64,000 nt of DNA, from NCBI GenBank assembly GCA_013146195.2, contig CM028380.1:86740049-86804048 (forward strand). Direction: 5' to 3'. The stretch is from Codonopsis lanceolata. Lineage: Eukaryota; Streptophyta; Magnoliopsida; Asterales; Campanulaceae. This document shows, in pieces, positions 34,078 to 46,400 of this stretch (positions are counted from its first letter, which is position 1; each line of letters opens with the position of its first letter). The notes below the pieces were generated by a model that ran no database searches, was not told where the DNA came from, and saw only the letters and a program-made list of their open reading frames with translations. A program made the position numbers and the translations under genes.

Positions 34078-35981
34078 ATGGCTTCGTCTTCCAAAAGCCC
34101 TAAGTTGTCAAGGTCGAATGTTGCAACATCAAGGCCATCAGTGAGAAACAATTTCGCGGCAGAAGATGATCTTTCGAAAGCCATTGTTGTGTATCAACAA
34201 ATTCCTGAGCCTCTCACTGTTATTCTTCCAGGGGAGAAAGGTAATGCTATAGATGTGGAAAACCCTGGAGATTTGTCTGGTTTTTCATCAATAGGCAACC
34301 CTAGTTCTGGTCCAAACGCCAACGAGGCATTCCAAAGAACTACGATGATCCCTCCCCTGCTGACATTCAGGCTGCGAAGAAAAACAAAGTTGAGGCTGGT
34401 GTCTTCAAGGAATCTGTGATTCTAGCAAGTGATTCAGATGATGAGGATTTCATTCCTCCCGCAGTTCGATTCCCCAAACTCACGAAGCAACTCATCACCA
34501 AAGATCTCCTCCCTCTCTCTGCTCAAGAGCCTGATGAGGATGAAAATTATCCGATTCCATCCCCAAGGGTAGTATTCCCTACTGAATCTCCTCCTCTTCG
34601 TCGGAAAACATCAAAGGTTGGACCGTCTGCCATTGATGAAGAGGTTGTTAGAAATTTGACCCGATTGCGCCAAGCTCGTGCTTCTGTCTCAGGACCATCA
34701 CCCTCGGCTCCTCCACCAACCGTGCCTAGCCCATCATTTTCTTCCGAATTCGACGATAGTTCTGATCAAAACTATTCGACTCCGAAAGGTTCTCCAGTTG
34801 TGAGTGAAGACTCTGAAAAATCTCCGGTGAAATCTTCAAGGAGACGACTGTTTGACTCAATGTTGCACCGATTGTTGCAACATCCAGAGAAAGAAACCTC
34901 TGCACTCCCTACTCTTCTTCGCTTATTTCTAAATCGCTTCGCTCGGTATAATATTTCTAGGAATATCATTGATGAGCGAAATGTTCTTAGTTCATTGTTA
35001 GATACCTTTAAGTTGTCTGATTATTTCTCTGACCGCCATCTTTTGAAAACCCTGTCTCTTGCTGTCCCATATCCTCGTGAACTGATTCATGAGTTCTATG
35101 CTAATCTTGAGAAGAGAATTCATGATTCTGTTGAGTCTAGTTTTGAAAAAGTCTTTGTGAGAGGTCGTTGGTTTTCATTTTCACCCACTGTCATAAATTC
35201 CTTGCTTGATTATCCTCCATCTGGTATTGTTGATTTTTCTGTTGACCTTAATTTGTGTATTTGGGAACTTACGGGTGGTAGAATTAAAGTGTGGCCAGCC
35301 AAGGGTGTTCCAGTTAGTACTTCACAAGTGTCTTCTCTATATGCATTTTTGCACAAAATTTGTTGTGCAAATTGGTCACCATCGAAAAACACAAATGTCA
35401 TCACTGAAGAACATGCTAAGATCTTGTATCTCCTTGGCACTCAGAAACCCTTTGATCTAGGACTGTATATGTTTAGGAAGATTGCATCCATGGCTGAAAC
35501 AGGTGGTGATAAAAGGTCACTTATTTTTCCCTCTCTCGTGTACCGTCTTCTTCTCGCTCAGGGGTATAAACCTCCCTCCTCCACTCGTTTATCTCCTGTT
35601 CTTGAGGCTCTTCACTTTTCTTCCAAACTTTTAAAAGGGGATCGGCTTATCAATTTGCCTCTTCAATCAACTCCAGATGCACCTCTTCCTGATCCTATAA
35701 TTCCTGATCCTATTACATCTACTCCAGTTCCTGTTGTTGTTCCTCCGAATGTTGCAACATTCAGTGCAACATCCAGTGCCACATCCACTCTGTTTGCCCC
35801 TCCTACAGGACCTATGTCGATTGTCTTCATCCAAAAGCAACTACGGATGATACAGGACCAGCTTTCACATCTTGCTGCTCATCAGGTTTTTCTTACGACT
35901 TTGGTCAAGCTAAGATACCTCCCGGCCGAGCAACATTCTCGTCAAATAGGGGTGAAGCCGCAACAAGAGCCGGAGCCGTGA
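34078..35981 (+). pseudogene. Extra ORF of the copia element with 'putative plant transposon protein' type domain, one frameshift
   Basis: ATG at 34078 (MASSSKSPKLSRSN) opens an N-terminal part. Near 34340 a one-base loss moves the frame, which then stays open for 521 codons (34416-35981). Seen (numbered from 34416): acidic, serine- and proline-rich N-terminus (1-140), helical region from about 145, then the core with EFYAN (226-230), VRG (248-250), FSP (255-257), a W-rich stretch and ...NWSPSKNTNVITEEHAKILY and SLIFPSLVYRLLLAQGY. A Pro/Val/Thr-rich tail and a Gln-rich coiled segment end it. The core matches the Athila ORF at 3528. Function unknown. With a single indel it is the youngest-looking retroelement frame of the window. 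Confidence 0.65.
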
Positions 35982-36274
35982 GACAACAAATGCCGGGTCT
36001 TGGTGATGCCGAGTGGTGGTGATCTTGTCAAGATGCTCGTAATGATGTACCTACAGCCGAATGATTTTTGTGGTTCTTTGTTGTGCATGAAACTAATGAT
36101 GATGGTTGGATAAACATACTCTTTATTTGGTCTGTAATAATTAGGATAAACATATTTTGAGGTTCATGTAATTTGTTGTTGATGATGACTGATGATAGTT
36201 GATTATATATCTCTTCAAGCTCTTCTTGCAGGTCTTGTGAATTTGACCAAGAATGCTCGGACAAAGGGGGTGAT

Positions 36275-37154
36275 TGTAAGGGTATTTTAGGCATTGCCTA
36301 ATTTATCTTGTCCTCACTCTCTTGGTCAAAATAGGATTTAATTTGGTATCTTTGTGTTAGGATTTTGGTAGGATTCTTTATTAGAGGAAGGTGATATTTT
36401 TTAGTAACAAAATCCTTGCATAAGTGTTTAGTTATTAATGTTATCAAATTAGGAAAGGTAATCTTGTTTGTTTTGACTAAATCTCTTTCCTAGTAGGTTT
36501 CTTGTCTTGCCGTGTCTATTGCAGAATCCTTTGGAGTCTTGGACGAAGTTGTTGCACCGTATATATATAGGAGATAGAAGCCGAGCTTGAGGAGACACAC
36601 AGAGAATTGAGAGCATATAGAAGACATTGGTTTGAAGTGCTGTGTGTTGATCCTGTTGTTTTTGTGTATGCTGAATTAGAGAAGAGAGATCGACCAGCCC
36701 ATATACAGAGACCTTTCTGCTGTGATAAAACTTCATACCTGTTGCTGCTGTTTTTGAAACTTCTGTGAAGACAGCTTTGTTCTTCCTGAAGTTTCTGATT
36801 TGTGTGCTTCCTTCTTGTTCGCTGTTTTGGAAGCTGTATTTGTTTCTTTTCTTCCCACGTTTGGTTTTGTGTTTATGTGGGTTTTGTGATTCTCCAAGAT
36901 TCTATATCTTGTGAGAATTTTCGTGTTAACTGTTTAGTGTTAAAAAAAGTTGTTGAGTTTAATACAATTTGTTGCCTTGAGGCTTGATCTACAAGATTGA
37001 TTCTTGTAGATTGTTTTTCGTGATTTTCTGTCTTACTAAGTGTGTTAAATTTCAAATCTCAAAACAAAACTTCCGCTGCAAATTGCATTACACACTTTCA
37101 GTTCACATTGTTACTGCCATTGTTGCAACATTCACTGCAACATTGACAGTAACA
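36275..37154 (+). repeat. 3' LTR of the copia element (right border approximate)
   Basis: Starts TGTAAGGG right after the purine-rich ACAAAGGGGGTGAT. TATA box TATATATAG at 36562-36570. Two candidate ends: the TTACA at 37088-37092, which mirrors the TGTAA start, or the CAGTAACA at 37147-37154. The second closes a hairpin with TGTTACTG (37109-37116) that encloses the palindrome TGTTGCAACA (37121-37130). Confidence 0.55.
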
Positions 37155-38199
37155 TCATCCCATATTGAGATTCCGTGGCATTGCGTTCTTTTACATCATG
37201 ATTTACAAATAATGCATTGTGATTCAAATTTGATGTATTCAAATTCTAAAAGGTGTCAAACAACGAAAAAAAAACATTTCATCGAAGAGTTTGCATGCAT
37301 AACAACACACAACATAAAAATAAATTTATTTTGAATCCAACAAACACATTGTGAAGAAGAAATTAAAAAAAAAAAAAAACAACACCTAACACCAATACCA
37401 ACAACATGATATGAATAAGTAAAAGAGTGAAAAGTTAGGCTAATGAAGAAACAATTATGTAGTAACCACCATTCATCTTCACCACCAAACTCCCAACGCT
37501 TTTTCCTCTTCATACTTTTGTTGCGTCTTCGGGCAAATGAATTCAACGACGATGGAGAAGAAAATTTAAAACGAGAAGAAGAACAAATTTATAGTGTTTT
37601 TTGAATTGAGATATTATAAGAATATTTATTTCGAAAATGACCTTTTGCGGTTGAAAAAAAAACGTGAGAGTGAAATGAATAAATGTTTGAGAAAGTGTAC
37701 TACCCAACAATTTCTCCTATTTTCTATATGACAGACCCTCGACCCATCATGTTTTGGTGGGTTTAGTTGTGAGAGAGTGAGACTCCGTTTTACGAATTAT
37801 GATATTTGAAATGGTCTTGCAAAAGACCCACACATATATGTTAATATTAAATATAAAGGATAAAGTTAAATGTTATGAAGATGATAAACATAATTTTTTA
37901 AAAATATTTTAAAAATATAATTTTAAAGTGAAATATCACAAAATAGTATAATGGACTATTTATCGAAAACAAATGATGTATATCTAAGCTCTTATAATAA
38001 ATGTTAACAAACTATTTATATTGTGTGTTGTAGTAATGACTACTCCATTTACATAATGAGACAAAATTTACAACTCCCTCTCTCCCTCCCTCCCTCTATC
38101 CATATATAAATAATTGTTTGTTTGACTTTTTTAGTCAAGCGGATTGTTTTTTCATATGAAAATTTGATGTAGATATATTATTTAAAAATACAAAACACG
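37155..38199. other. Intergenic AT-rich DNA
   Basis: No gene or bordered repeat recognised. Confidence 0.5.
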
Positions 38200-38201
38200 T
38201 A

Positions 38202-38460
38202 CTCTTTTCATCCTAAAATTATTATCTTGATTTTATTTTTTATTCGTCCCAAAATAATTATTTTATTTGAAAGTTTCATTTTTAAGACATCGCTTTTACC
38301 ATTTTACCCTCACGTTTTCTTCTTACTTTAATTTTGTGTCACATATTCATATGTTTTAAAGAAAATCATACATTATTCAAATATTAATAATTCAGTCAAA
38401 TATATATTTTTTAAACTGTGCGTCAAGTCAACCCATACGAGAATTTTGGGACGGAGAGAG
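38202..38460 (+). mobile_element. Stowaway-like MITE, family A
   Basis: 259 bp between TA dinucleotides (38200-38201 and 38461-38462). Ends CTCTTTTCATCCTAAAATTA and, in reverse complement, CTCTCTCCGTCCCAAAATTC. Body collinear with 51223-51480, including AAACTGTGCG near the right end. The TA duplication and CTCCCTCCGTCCC-type ends indicate a Tc1/mariner (Stowaway) non-autonomous element. Confidence 0.75.
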
Positions 38461-38612
38461 TAATTTGTAGTACTTTAAAAATACTAGCAATTACGTGGAT
38501 TAAGATTAAAAAAAATCTACAAATAAACGCCAAATTTGCATTTGAAAAACACGTTGTTTAACTCAAAAACGTTGAACTGAGATGTACTGTGTACGTGAGC
38601 TCTTATTATATA

Positions 38613-39192
38613 TTCTATCGGTTCCTAAATAATTGTCATATTTTTCTTTTTCGTCCATTCAAAAAAATAATGTCTTGTTTATAATCTTTTCATTTAAGAA
38701 AAACACATTTACCATTTTACCCTTACTTTTTAAACATACTTTAATAAGGGTCCTACTTTCACATGGTTTTAAAGTGAATTACATATTATACCAATTAATA
38801 TCTACTACCACCATCTCAAAATAAATGATGTTTTAGAAAAAATTGTCCAAAAATAAACGATGTTATAGGATTTTAAGAAAAAAATTGTTCAAAATTTACC
38901 AAAATTCTCTTTATTAATTACTCTCCAATAAAAAATGTGTTGTTCAAATTTTGAAAAAAAAGTAGGATAAGTTAAAAAGAGTTGTTAAGAGGAAGTAGAA
39001 AAATAATAACGCAACTCAACAACAGTAATTGTATTTAAACAAGGATAGATCAGTCTTTTTATAAAGTTTCTTAATCTTTGTTTAAATTACTAAAACATCA
39101 TTTATTTTAGGACAGATGTAGTATAATATGATCAATTAATTTTTTTTTAATCTGTTCAGTCAAATAAGACAATTATTTATGAACGAAAGGAG
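38613..39192 (+). mobile_element. Stowaway-like MITE, family A, interrupted by another MITE
   Basis: The left end (CTATCGGTTCCTAAATAATT) and the right end (reverse complement CTCCTTTCGTTCATAAATAA) are flanked by TA at 38611-38612 and 39193-39194. The central 317 bp (38805-39121) are a foreign MITE. Without it the host element is about 260 bp, as its relatives. Confidence 0.7.
38805..39121 (+). mobile_element. Stowaway-like MITE, family B (copy 2), nested
   Basis: Inverted ends CTACCACCATCTCAAAATAA and, in reverse complement, CTACATCTGTCCTAAAATAA, both running on into ATGATGTTTTAG. TA on both sides. Related to 12557-12873. Confidence 0.75.
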
Positions 39193-39800
39193 TAATATAA
39201 AAATACTAGATCTTCATGCTCGTGCCTATGACACGGTGCTAGTATATCTGATTTCGTTAATTGAAATGATAGTCCATAAATAGAAGGTGCGATTTAAAAA
39301 AAAAATTACAGTTGATGGGTACATTGCTTTAAGTGAGAGTTGAGGGATTGATATTTTATAAGAGGAGACTGTTCAGAAGATTAATCATAATCATAACTTT
39401 ATAATGTGAAGATAAAACATATGAAAAAGAAAAATGAGTGACTGCTCATAATATTAATTGTAGGAGGTTTGTAATAGGGAGAGAAAAAAAATAGGGAGTT
39501 AAAAATGGATAACTACTCATACATATGAATGTGGGGATGAATCTCAGCCGTTAAATTTTTTAAGATAATTTAATATCAACCTCTGAATAACCACAGTCAA
39601 TTAATTACCTAGCTGTTTTATAATATATATGTTAACCTATCTCTTTAAAATTAATTGTAAAGAAATTTACTGTATTATGTAATTAAACTCATTAATAATA
39701 GTTGTACTCTATCCATTAAATGGAGTACATGAGATAGATAAAATTGTTATATCCCTTCTTGGGTGGGTTGGTGGGATCCACTTTATAAAACAAAACAATA

Positions 39801-39823
39801 ATGTGGGCCCACATGACACGTCA
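39801..39823 (+). promoter_or_regulatory. Palindromic TCP-type site next to a bZIP-type ACGT site
   Basis: ATGTGGGCCCACAT (39801-39814) is a perfect 14-bp palindrome holding GTGGGCCCAC, a class of site known for TCP factors. TGACACGTCA (39814-39823) has the ACGT core of bZIP sites. Both lie just upstream of the inferred transcription start of the protein-1589 gene; a TATA-like TTTATAAAA is at 39782-39790. Confidence 0.5.
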
Positions 39824-39879
39824 TCCCGTTTTAAGAAGCATTCCGTTTTATACTCCCTCCTGGATACACTCGAAAGCGG

Positions 39880-41329
39880 AACCAAAAAGGCTACCAGTTG
39901 GCATCTTCTCCATTTCTCTCTCTCTAGGATTCTCTCTCACACAGTGATACACACAGTTGCGAAGAAATCACGCAGAGGGGTTGTCTCTGGATCAAATTCA
40001 GGTACTAATCAATTAGGTCAAGCCTAATTCAATTTCATGTTTGCATATATCCGTAATTCCAACCGCAAATTTGATTGAATTTGCATACATATATGTGATT
40101 GAGTGTGTGTTGTTCGTTAATATATATAAACTTTATGTTGATTGTATTGATTGAAGGCATGCATGAGAAGCTGTAGGCCTTTCTAGTTTGTTTATCTTGC
40201 GAAAAAACCACGGTTTTTTTTTTTTTTTGATTTTTTTGATTGAAGGTGATAGTCAATTTTGTTTTGATCGCTGTTGTTTTTGTTCTGGGCGTTGGTAAAT
40301 TAAGTTCTTATTCTGTCATCTGTGTTGTATTTGGAATGCTTAAATCCCTAGGGCTAAGTATATGGTTTTGGAGAATTGATCACTTGGTACCTTTTTTGTC
40401 TCTCTCCCTCTCTTGTGTACTGTTGTGGTGTGTAAAGGTGGCAAATTTTTTACCCAGTCCACCAACCCATCCATTTTTTCCATTAAAAATAACTTATTGA
40501 ATTACCATTTAAGTACCCAATATTGTAATGGGTTCAAATGCATACCCCCAGTAAGTACCCAATACTTTAACGGGTTGAGGTTTTATCCAACAATTAATAA
40601 GTTACCCAATAATAGATAATGTTTGGAAGAAGCCCACAAAAACCTCTTAATGCAAGATGGAGAAATTTACCAATCTCTTTTCCTATTTCTGTTCCATAAT
40701 ATTTAAAAAATGGGGTCTCATTTTAGGACAAATGGAGTAGTATTTATTAAGGGTGTAAACAACGATAAAGAAAAACAAATTTTTTTTTTCTAATAAAAAG
40801 AGGAGATGTTTAAAGAATACTTAATGTAGAAGTTAATGTGTATATCAACTGGGTAATGGGTATTATTGGGTGTGGCTAAGTTTTGGGTGTACCCCAAATT
40901 ACCCATTAAGATTAATGGGTAGTACTTTTGGGTAATACCCATAATTACCCATTAAATATTAATGGATTGGTTTGGGTGTTACCCAAGCCCAATTAATATA
41001 CCCAATTGCCACCCCTAGTTGTATGTGTGTGTTTTTTTATTGAAATTTGATATTTTTTTGCTTTTGAAAAATTGACTGAAAACATTTATTTCTGACGGAC
41101 CTTGTTTTTTAGTGAAATCATCAGCCCCACTATGTTTCTATGAAAAAATGGCTCTGGTTAGAGACCTAGGAGCTTTACCTCCCATGCTTTACAGAGTGTT
41201 TGTTCTAGATTTCTTTGTTGTTCATTTGTTTAGTGTTAAGTCTGATTAACTATTTATTCGGAAATTTTATGAAATCATCTTGTGAGACTTTTTGATTTAT
41301 TAACTCGCTCCAATGATATTTTCCATCAG
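39880..41329 (+). other. Inferred non-coding first exon (about 39880-40001) and first intron of the protein-1589 gene
   Basis: A CT-rich leader ends ATTCAG with donor GTACTA at 40002. An acceptor CATCAG at 41329 opens the exon that holds the start codon. The exact transcription start is not visible. The intron (1328 bp) contains an hAT-like element at 40433-41017. Confidence 0.5.
40433..41017. mobile_element. hAT-like non-autonomous element
   Basis: Ends TAAAGGTGGCAAATTTTTTA and, in reverse complement, TAGGGGTGGCAATTGGGTAT are the (C)TAGGGGTGGCAA type usual for plant hAT elements. The interior is full of TTGGGTA/TACCCA words in both orientations, so it can fold. Flanks GTTGTGGT and GTTGTATG could be a worn 8-bp target duplication. 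A leftover of another MITE end (TAGGACAAATGGAGTA, about 40724) lies inside. Confidence 0.6.
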
Positions 41330-41449
41330 GTGATATACTTTTCCACAAAGTCTCTGAGCTGAAGCTGGAATCAAGAATTGGTTTACCAAGTCGAGTGGTC
41401 ATTACCTTTAATTTCTTTTGAAAGAATTGCGTCTATTGGAACCAGGAAA

Positions 41450-43424
41450 ATGGCTACTGGAGATGTCAGAAAGGTCTCCACTAAAGATTTACAGCTGGTA
41501 AGCCTTGGAGATGGATTTTGTTGTTAATGTCCATTTGTTTGTTAGCTGGTTTTGATTCTGTGACTTTGTTGAAATTAAAGAAAAGCAGTTATCATCAAAT
41601 GTCATAACATGCAGGTTGTGAAAAATATGAAGGACAAATTTGAAAGTGAGTTATATAAGTAGTGATTCAAGGGACACTCCCATCGAGCTAATACAAATTT
41701 CTGATGTGCAATTTTAGGGGATACAATTTTAGACTGTTGCATGGTTTCTTATCTCTATATTTTCACGGAACAACTAAAAGCACCTGAGAAAACTACCACT
41801 GGTGAAGTCATTTGTAATGAACTTCCGTCTCTTAGTTTTCCATGCTATTGAACTCTTTTTTTAAATAAAAAAAAAACAGCCAAATATCTGACCGTTAATT
41901 GTATGGATATAAGATCAATGCTCTTCCCGTTCAAATTTATCACATGAGAACTAATTTGAAAGAGATTCTAAAAAAATAACTCAATATTTCGACATTTTGG
42001 TTCTTATAAGCAATTTAAGAGACTCCAAATTTGGGGTCTTTGACCTAGGTCGTCTGCACCTTGAACTAAGATCCTCAACTTACATTCAAATGACGCGATT
42101 CTTGGCTTACTGGTTTAGAGTACAAGCCTTGTGGACATGCTGATGTTCATTATTACATTGTGTTGTGTTTCTCGTGATGACATCATTCCAATTTAATAAT
42201 GGGTTGCAGCTTGGGGGTTATTTAGTTGTGTTCATACTCTATCAAGTCAAGCCTTTTGTCCTAACTACTTGGGGTTGGTTACTAACTTGAATTCTTTATG
42301 CTGCTGAATGCACGATCTTTTCTGTTAAAACACACTCAAGCATATCCTCATTAATCTTCGCCTCTCGCATGTTAGTTTTCTTAGGTTTGTTCTTCCCCTG
42401 CCTCTATAATCTGCATTTTTATTGATAATAGCCCTCCACATAACTTGTGCACTTATTTATAGTTAGTGAAATCATCTTAAGCCACTTACTCCAGTTTTCT
42501 TGTCATTTGGGTTACTTCAATTTGTTTAGGGAATGTGTTAGCTAACTAGTTTCTAATTTATCTTTTCTAGTTCTACCACACATCCATCTTAGCATTTACA
42601 TTCAACTACAATCATTTTAATGAATATTTTGCTTTATAGTTGCCCAACATTATGTGTCATTTCATTTAAGTAAAGCAGGTTTAACAGTTATTCTGTACAT
42701 TTTGTTATTCATCTTTACGGCTATTCTCTGACCACATGAAATTTCAAGGGTGCTTGATGGCTAACATCGTCGCCAATCTGTGTGTGTGTGTGTTAATTAC
42801 TAACTCAAATAATCAAGTTGATCAACTCTCCTCCTTTTGCTATCCTTTTGTTGATGAGGTTGCATTCCATTTGCTCTATTTTCTTCCTTATTTAAAACAC
42901 TATTATTATTATTATTTTTTGATAAGTAAATCAATATATATAAAAAGCATCAAAAGTGGTGATGCGTCCATTGTACACTAGAAGTATACCTAACCAAAAA
43001 GATTACCCAATGTCTATACTATTTACAAAATCTACAATAGAAGTGTTGGGACAAGAAGTAGAGTGATCAGCCTTGGAATACCATGAATGAAGGGTGCGAA
43101 TCAACAAATTCTTCAATTCCGGGACTGACATTTCCTCGTTGTCAAATGCCCTACGGTTTCTTTCCTTCCAAAGAATCCAACACACTCCTAAAAGAGCTGT
43201 CCCCCAAATATGACTTCTCCTATTCTTATACCCCATAGTCCAGCCTCTGATTTTGGTCAATAATCGATCTCGGCATGACCAAAGACATCTTGAACAATCC
43301 CAACACAAAATTCCAAAGCTCTATAGCCACTTGGCTAGGGCCGGCCCTGGGGTGGCGGGAGGGGCTACCGCCATGGGCCCCTAATTTGTAGGGCCCCAAA
43401 TGTTTGGGTACTGCCTTATATTTA

Positions 43425-43469
<45 letters not shown>

Positions 43470-46400
43470 TCAAAAAGGTTTACAATTGATTGATTTCACT
43501 CGATGGTTAAGATGTCCATGATTTATGGTAGAGGTTTCAGGTTCGAGTCCTGGGCTGTCATGTTTTTTAGTTTGTTACTTTTTTAGTCTGTGAATTGTAT
43601 ATAAGTTATAACGTGTTGATTAGTTTAGTGTAGAATAGATGATTCAATGGTTAATATACTTGATAGATTGTTAGAGATTTTGGGTTCAATTCTTCCTATA
43701 AACTTTCTACTTTTCTTTTTCCCAATACTTTAAATGATTCATTTTTATAAAGGTCCCCCCTTTTTTTTTGGCCATGGGACTCTCAAAACTCAGGGCCGAC
43801 CCTGCACTGGCAGGAGCAGATGATTTACACTCCTCACTAGCCTTACACAAAAACACCTATTGACAAAAACCATGTTACGTTTCCGCAAATTATCCCGGTT
43901 AGGATAGCTTCGTGAGTCGCTTCCCACTTGAAAAAAGCCACTCTCTTAAGGGCTTTGGAATTCCAAACTGTTCTCCAAGGGAAAAAAGTTCTACCACAGT
44001 TGAGAAGCTTGAGATAATACGAGTTTACTGAAAAAAGAGGGCTCCCTATACCTTTCCAAACCACCTTATCCACCAACCTATCTGTATTCTGCTCTTGAAG
44101 CCTCCCTAAAAGCTGCACAACTGACTCGATCTCCCAATCATAAAAATTCCTTCTGAACGTGGGATTCCAGATAGGCTTACCCTCCACCGTAGACAAAATA
44201 GAGCTAACTCTACAATCCTTATCTGTGGAAAGCTCGAATAAGTTATGGAACATCGCCCTTAAACAAGTATCCCCACACCATCTATCTTCCCAAAATCTCA
44301 CCGAGGCCCCATTGCCAACCTCAAAAGCAATGAATCTTTCAAAAGAGTTCCACCCTTTCCTAATACCTCGCCAGACTCCCACCCCATAAGAAGAATTGAC
44401 CTCATTAGGGAACCAACAATGATCCCCTTCTCCATACTTACAAACCACCACTTGTTGTCTGTGAGATACCTCCACAACCATTTTCCCAGCAAAGCCTCAT
44501 TAAATAATTTGAGTTTTCTGATATTCAGACCTCCCACTTGAACCCTGGTGCACACCTTGTCCCAGTTCACTAAATGAAACTTGTGCTCATCTGTTTGCCC
44601 TTCCCACAAAAAATCTCTTTCCAACTTTTCTAATCTTTGCCTTATTGTGGCAGGAATCACAAAGAGCGATAAAAAATAGGTCGGTAAATTAGCAAGAGTG
44701 TTCTTGATTAGGACTAATCTCCCCCCCTTGGAAAGAAGTTGATGCTTCCACCCTGCCAATCTCTGCTCGAAACGCACGAACACCAGATTCCACAACGCCC
44801 TGCTCTTTGACTGAGCACCTATGGGAAGGCCAAGGTAGTAGGCGGGAAGAAAAGCAGACTTACAACCAAAGAATGTAGCTAGATCCCCAATATTTTCCAC
44901 ATCCCTACATGAATAATTTCACTCTTTGAAATGTTAATGCGTAGGCTTGAAACTGCTTGAAAGAATAATAACACCAATCGAAGATACCCCAACTGAGCCT
45001 TATCTGCACCACAAAAAACTAAAGTATCATCTGCAAAAAGAAGATGGGAAACCGACACCTCCCTCTCCCCTCTCCTCCCCACCTTAAAGCCACTAATAAG
45101 ACCTTCCAGCATTGCCCTCTCTAACATCCTACTAAGTGCCTCCATAACAACGATAAACAAAAACGGGGACAAAAGATCACCTTGACGTAAGCCTCTCGAG
45201 CTAGAGAAAAATCCCGATGGTTCCCCATTCACCAAAACAGAGAAGCGAACCGTAGAAATACAGAATCGGATCCATTGAATCCACTTGATACCAAAACCCA
45301 TCCTTTCCAACATATATAACAAAAAGTCCCAGTTCACATTATCTAAGCTTTCTCTATATCCAACTTACACAACAACCCCGGGACACCGCTTTTCAACCTG
45401 TCTTCCACGATTTCATTAGCAATAAAAGACGCATCCAAAATCTGTCTATCCTTCACAAAAGCATGCTGCGACACCGAGATAATTCCACCCATGACCCATT
45501 ATCCTTTTCATTCTTTGGGCTAGCACTTTGGAGATCAGCTTGTAAATGCCACCAACTAAGCTAATCGGTCGAAAGTCTTTCAAATCAGTAGCACCACTCT
45601 TTTTCGGAATCAAGGCTATGAAAGCTGCATTAAGGCTTTTCTCAAATTTCATACTAGAATGAAAGAACTGAAACACCTCCATGATATCCCCTTTAATCAC
45701 CTCCCAGCAATGCTGAAAAAAAGCCATAGAAAAGCCATCGGGGCCTGGGGCTTTATCTCCCTCCATTTTACGTAGCACTGCTGCCACTTCCTCAATCGAA
45801 AAGGGACGCTCCAGGGCTGCCGAGTCATCAGCATTGATTCTGTCAAAGACCACACCATCCAAATTTGGTCTCCAACCCCCACTGTCTTCAAACTGACGCC
45901 TAAAAAAATTCATGATGCCAACCCTAATCTCTGCCTCATCCTCTAACAACACACCTTCAATCTGGACAGACCTAATTTTTTTTGCTGCTCCACGAATCTT
46001 TGCCATCCTATGAAAGAACTTGGTATTATTATCTCCCTCCTTTAACCACTGAACCCGCGACTTTTGTCGCCAACAGATCTCTTCGCGGATAAGAAGACTC
46101 TTCAATTCCTGTTTTAACTGCACCCTAAGAGATTCTTCTACCTCATCCAATGCACCAACCCCTGCTTTCTCATCCAGAAATGCATATCTCATCCGAAATG
46201 GATTTGATTTTAATCTCCACCTTTCCGAAAATCTCTCTATTCCAAACTTTTAAATCCTCCTTGAGCAACTTCAGTTTTCTGGCTAATCTGAAACTCGGAT
46301 CACATGCCACCGAATAAGAGTCCCATCTAGCCTTCACCCAATCCAGAAACCCAGGCTCTTTTAACCACATATTCTCAAACCGAAAAGGCGTTCTCCCTTT

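Larger units (their letters stand above)
32045..37154 (+). mobile_element. Ty1/copia retrotransposon, 3' part, with an extra ORF after pol
   Basis: On +: the end of copia pol (RT tail and RNase H, broken), a spacer, a long ORF with a plant accessory domain, a polypurine tract (ACAAAGGGGGTGAT, 36261-36274) and an LTR from TGTAAGGG at 36275. An additional ORF between pol and the 3' LTR recalls Sirevirus-like copia elements. Gag, protease, integrase and most of RT are lost left of 32045. Confidence 0.7.

Noticed and set aside
43495..43570. tRNA gene
   Set aside because: An exact B box is present, but there is no acceptor stem and no convincing anticodon arm, and it lies in a transposon.
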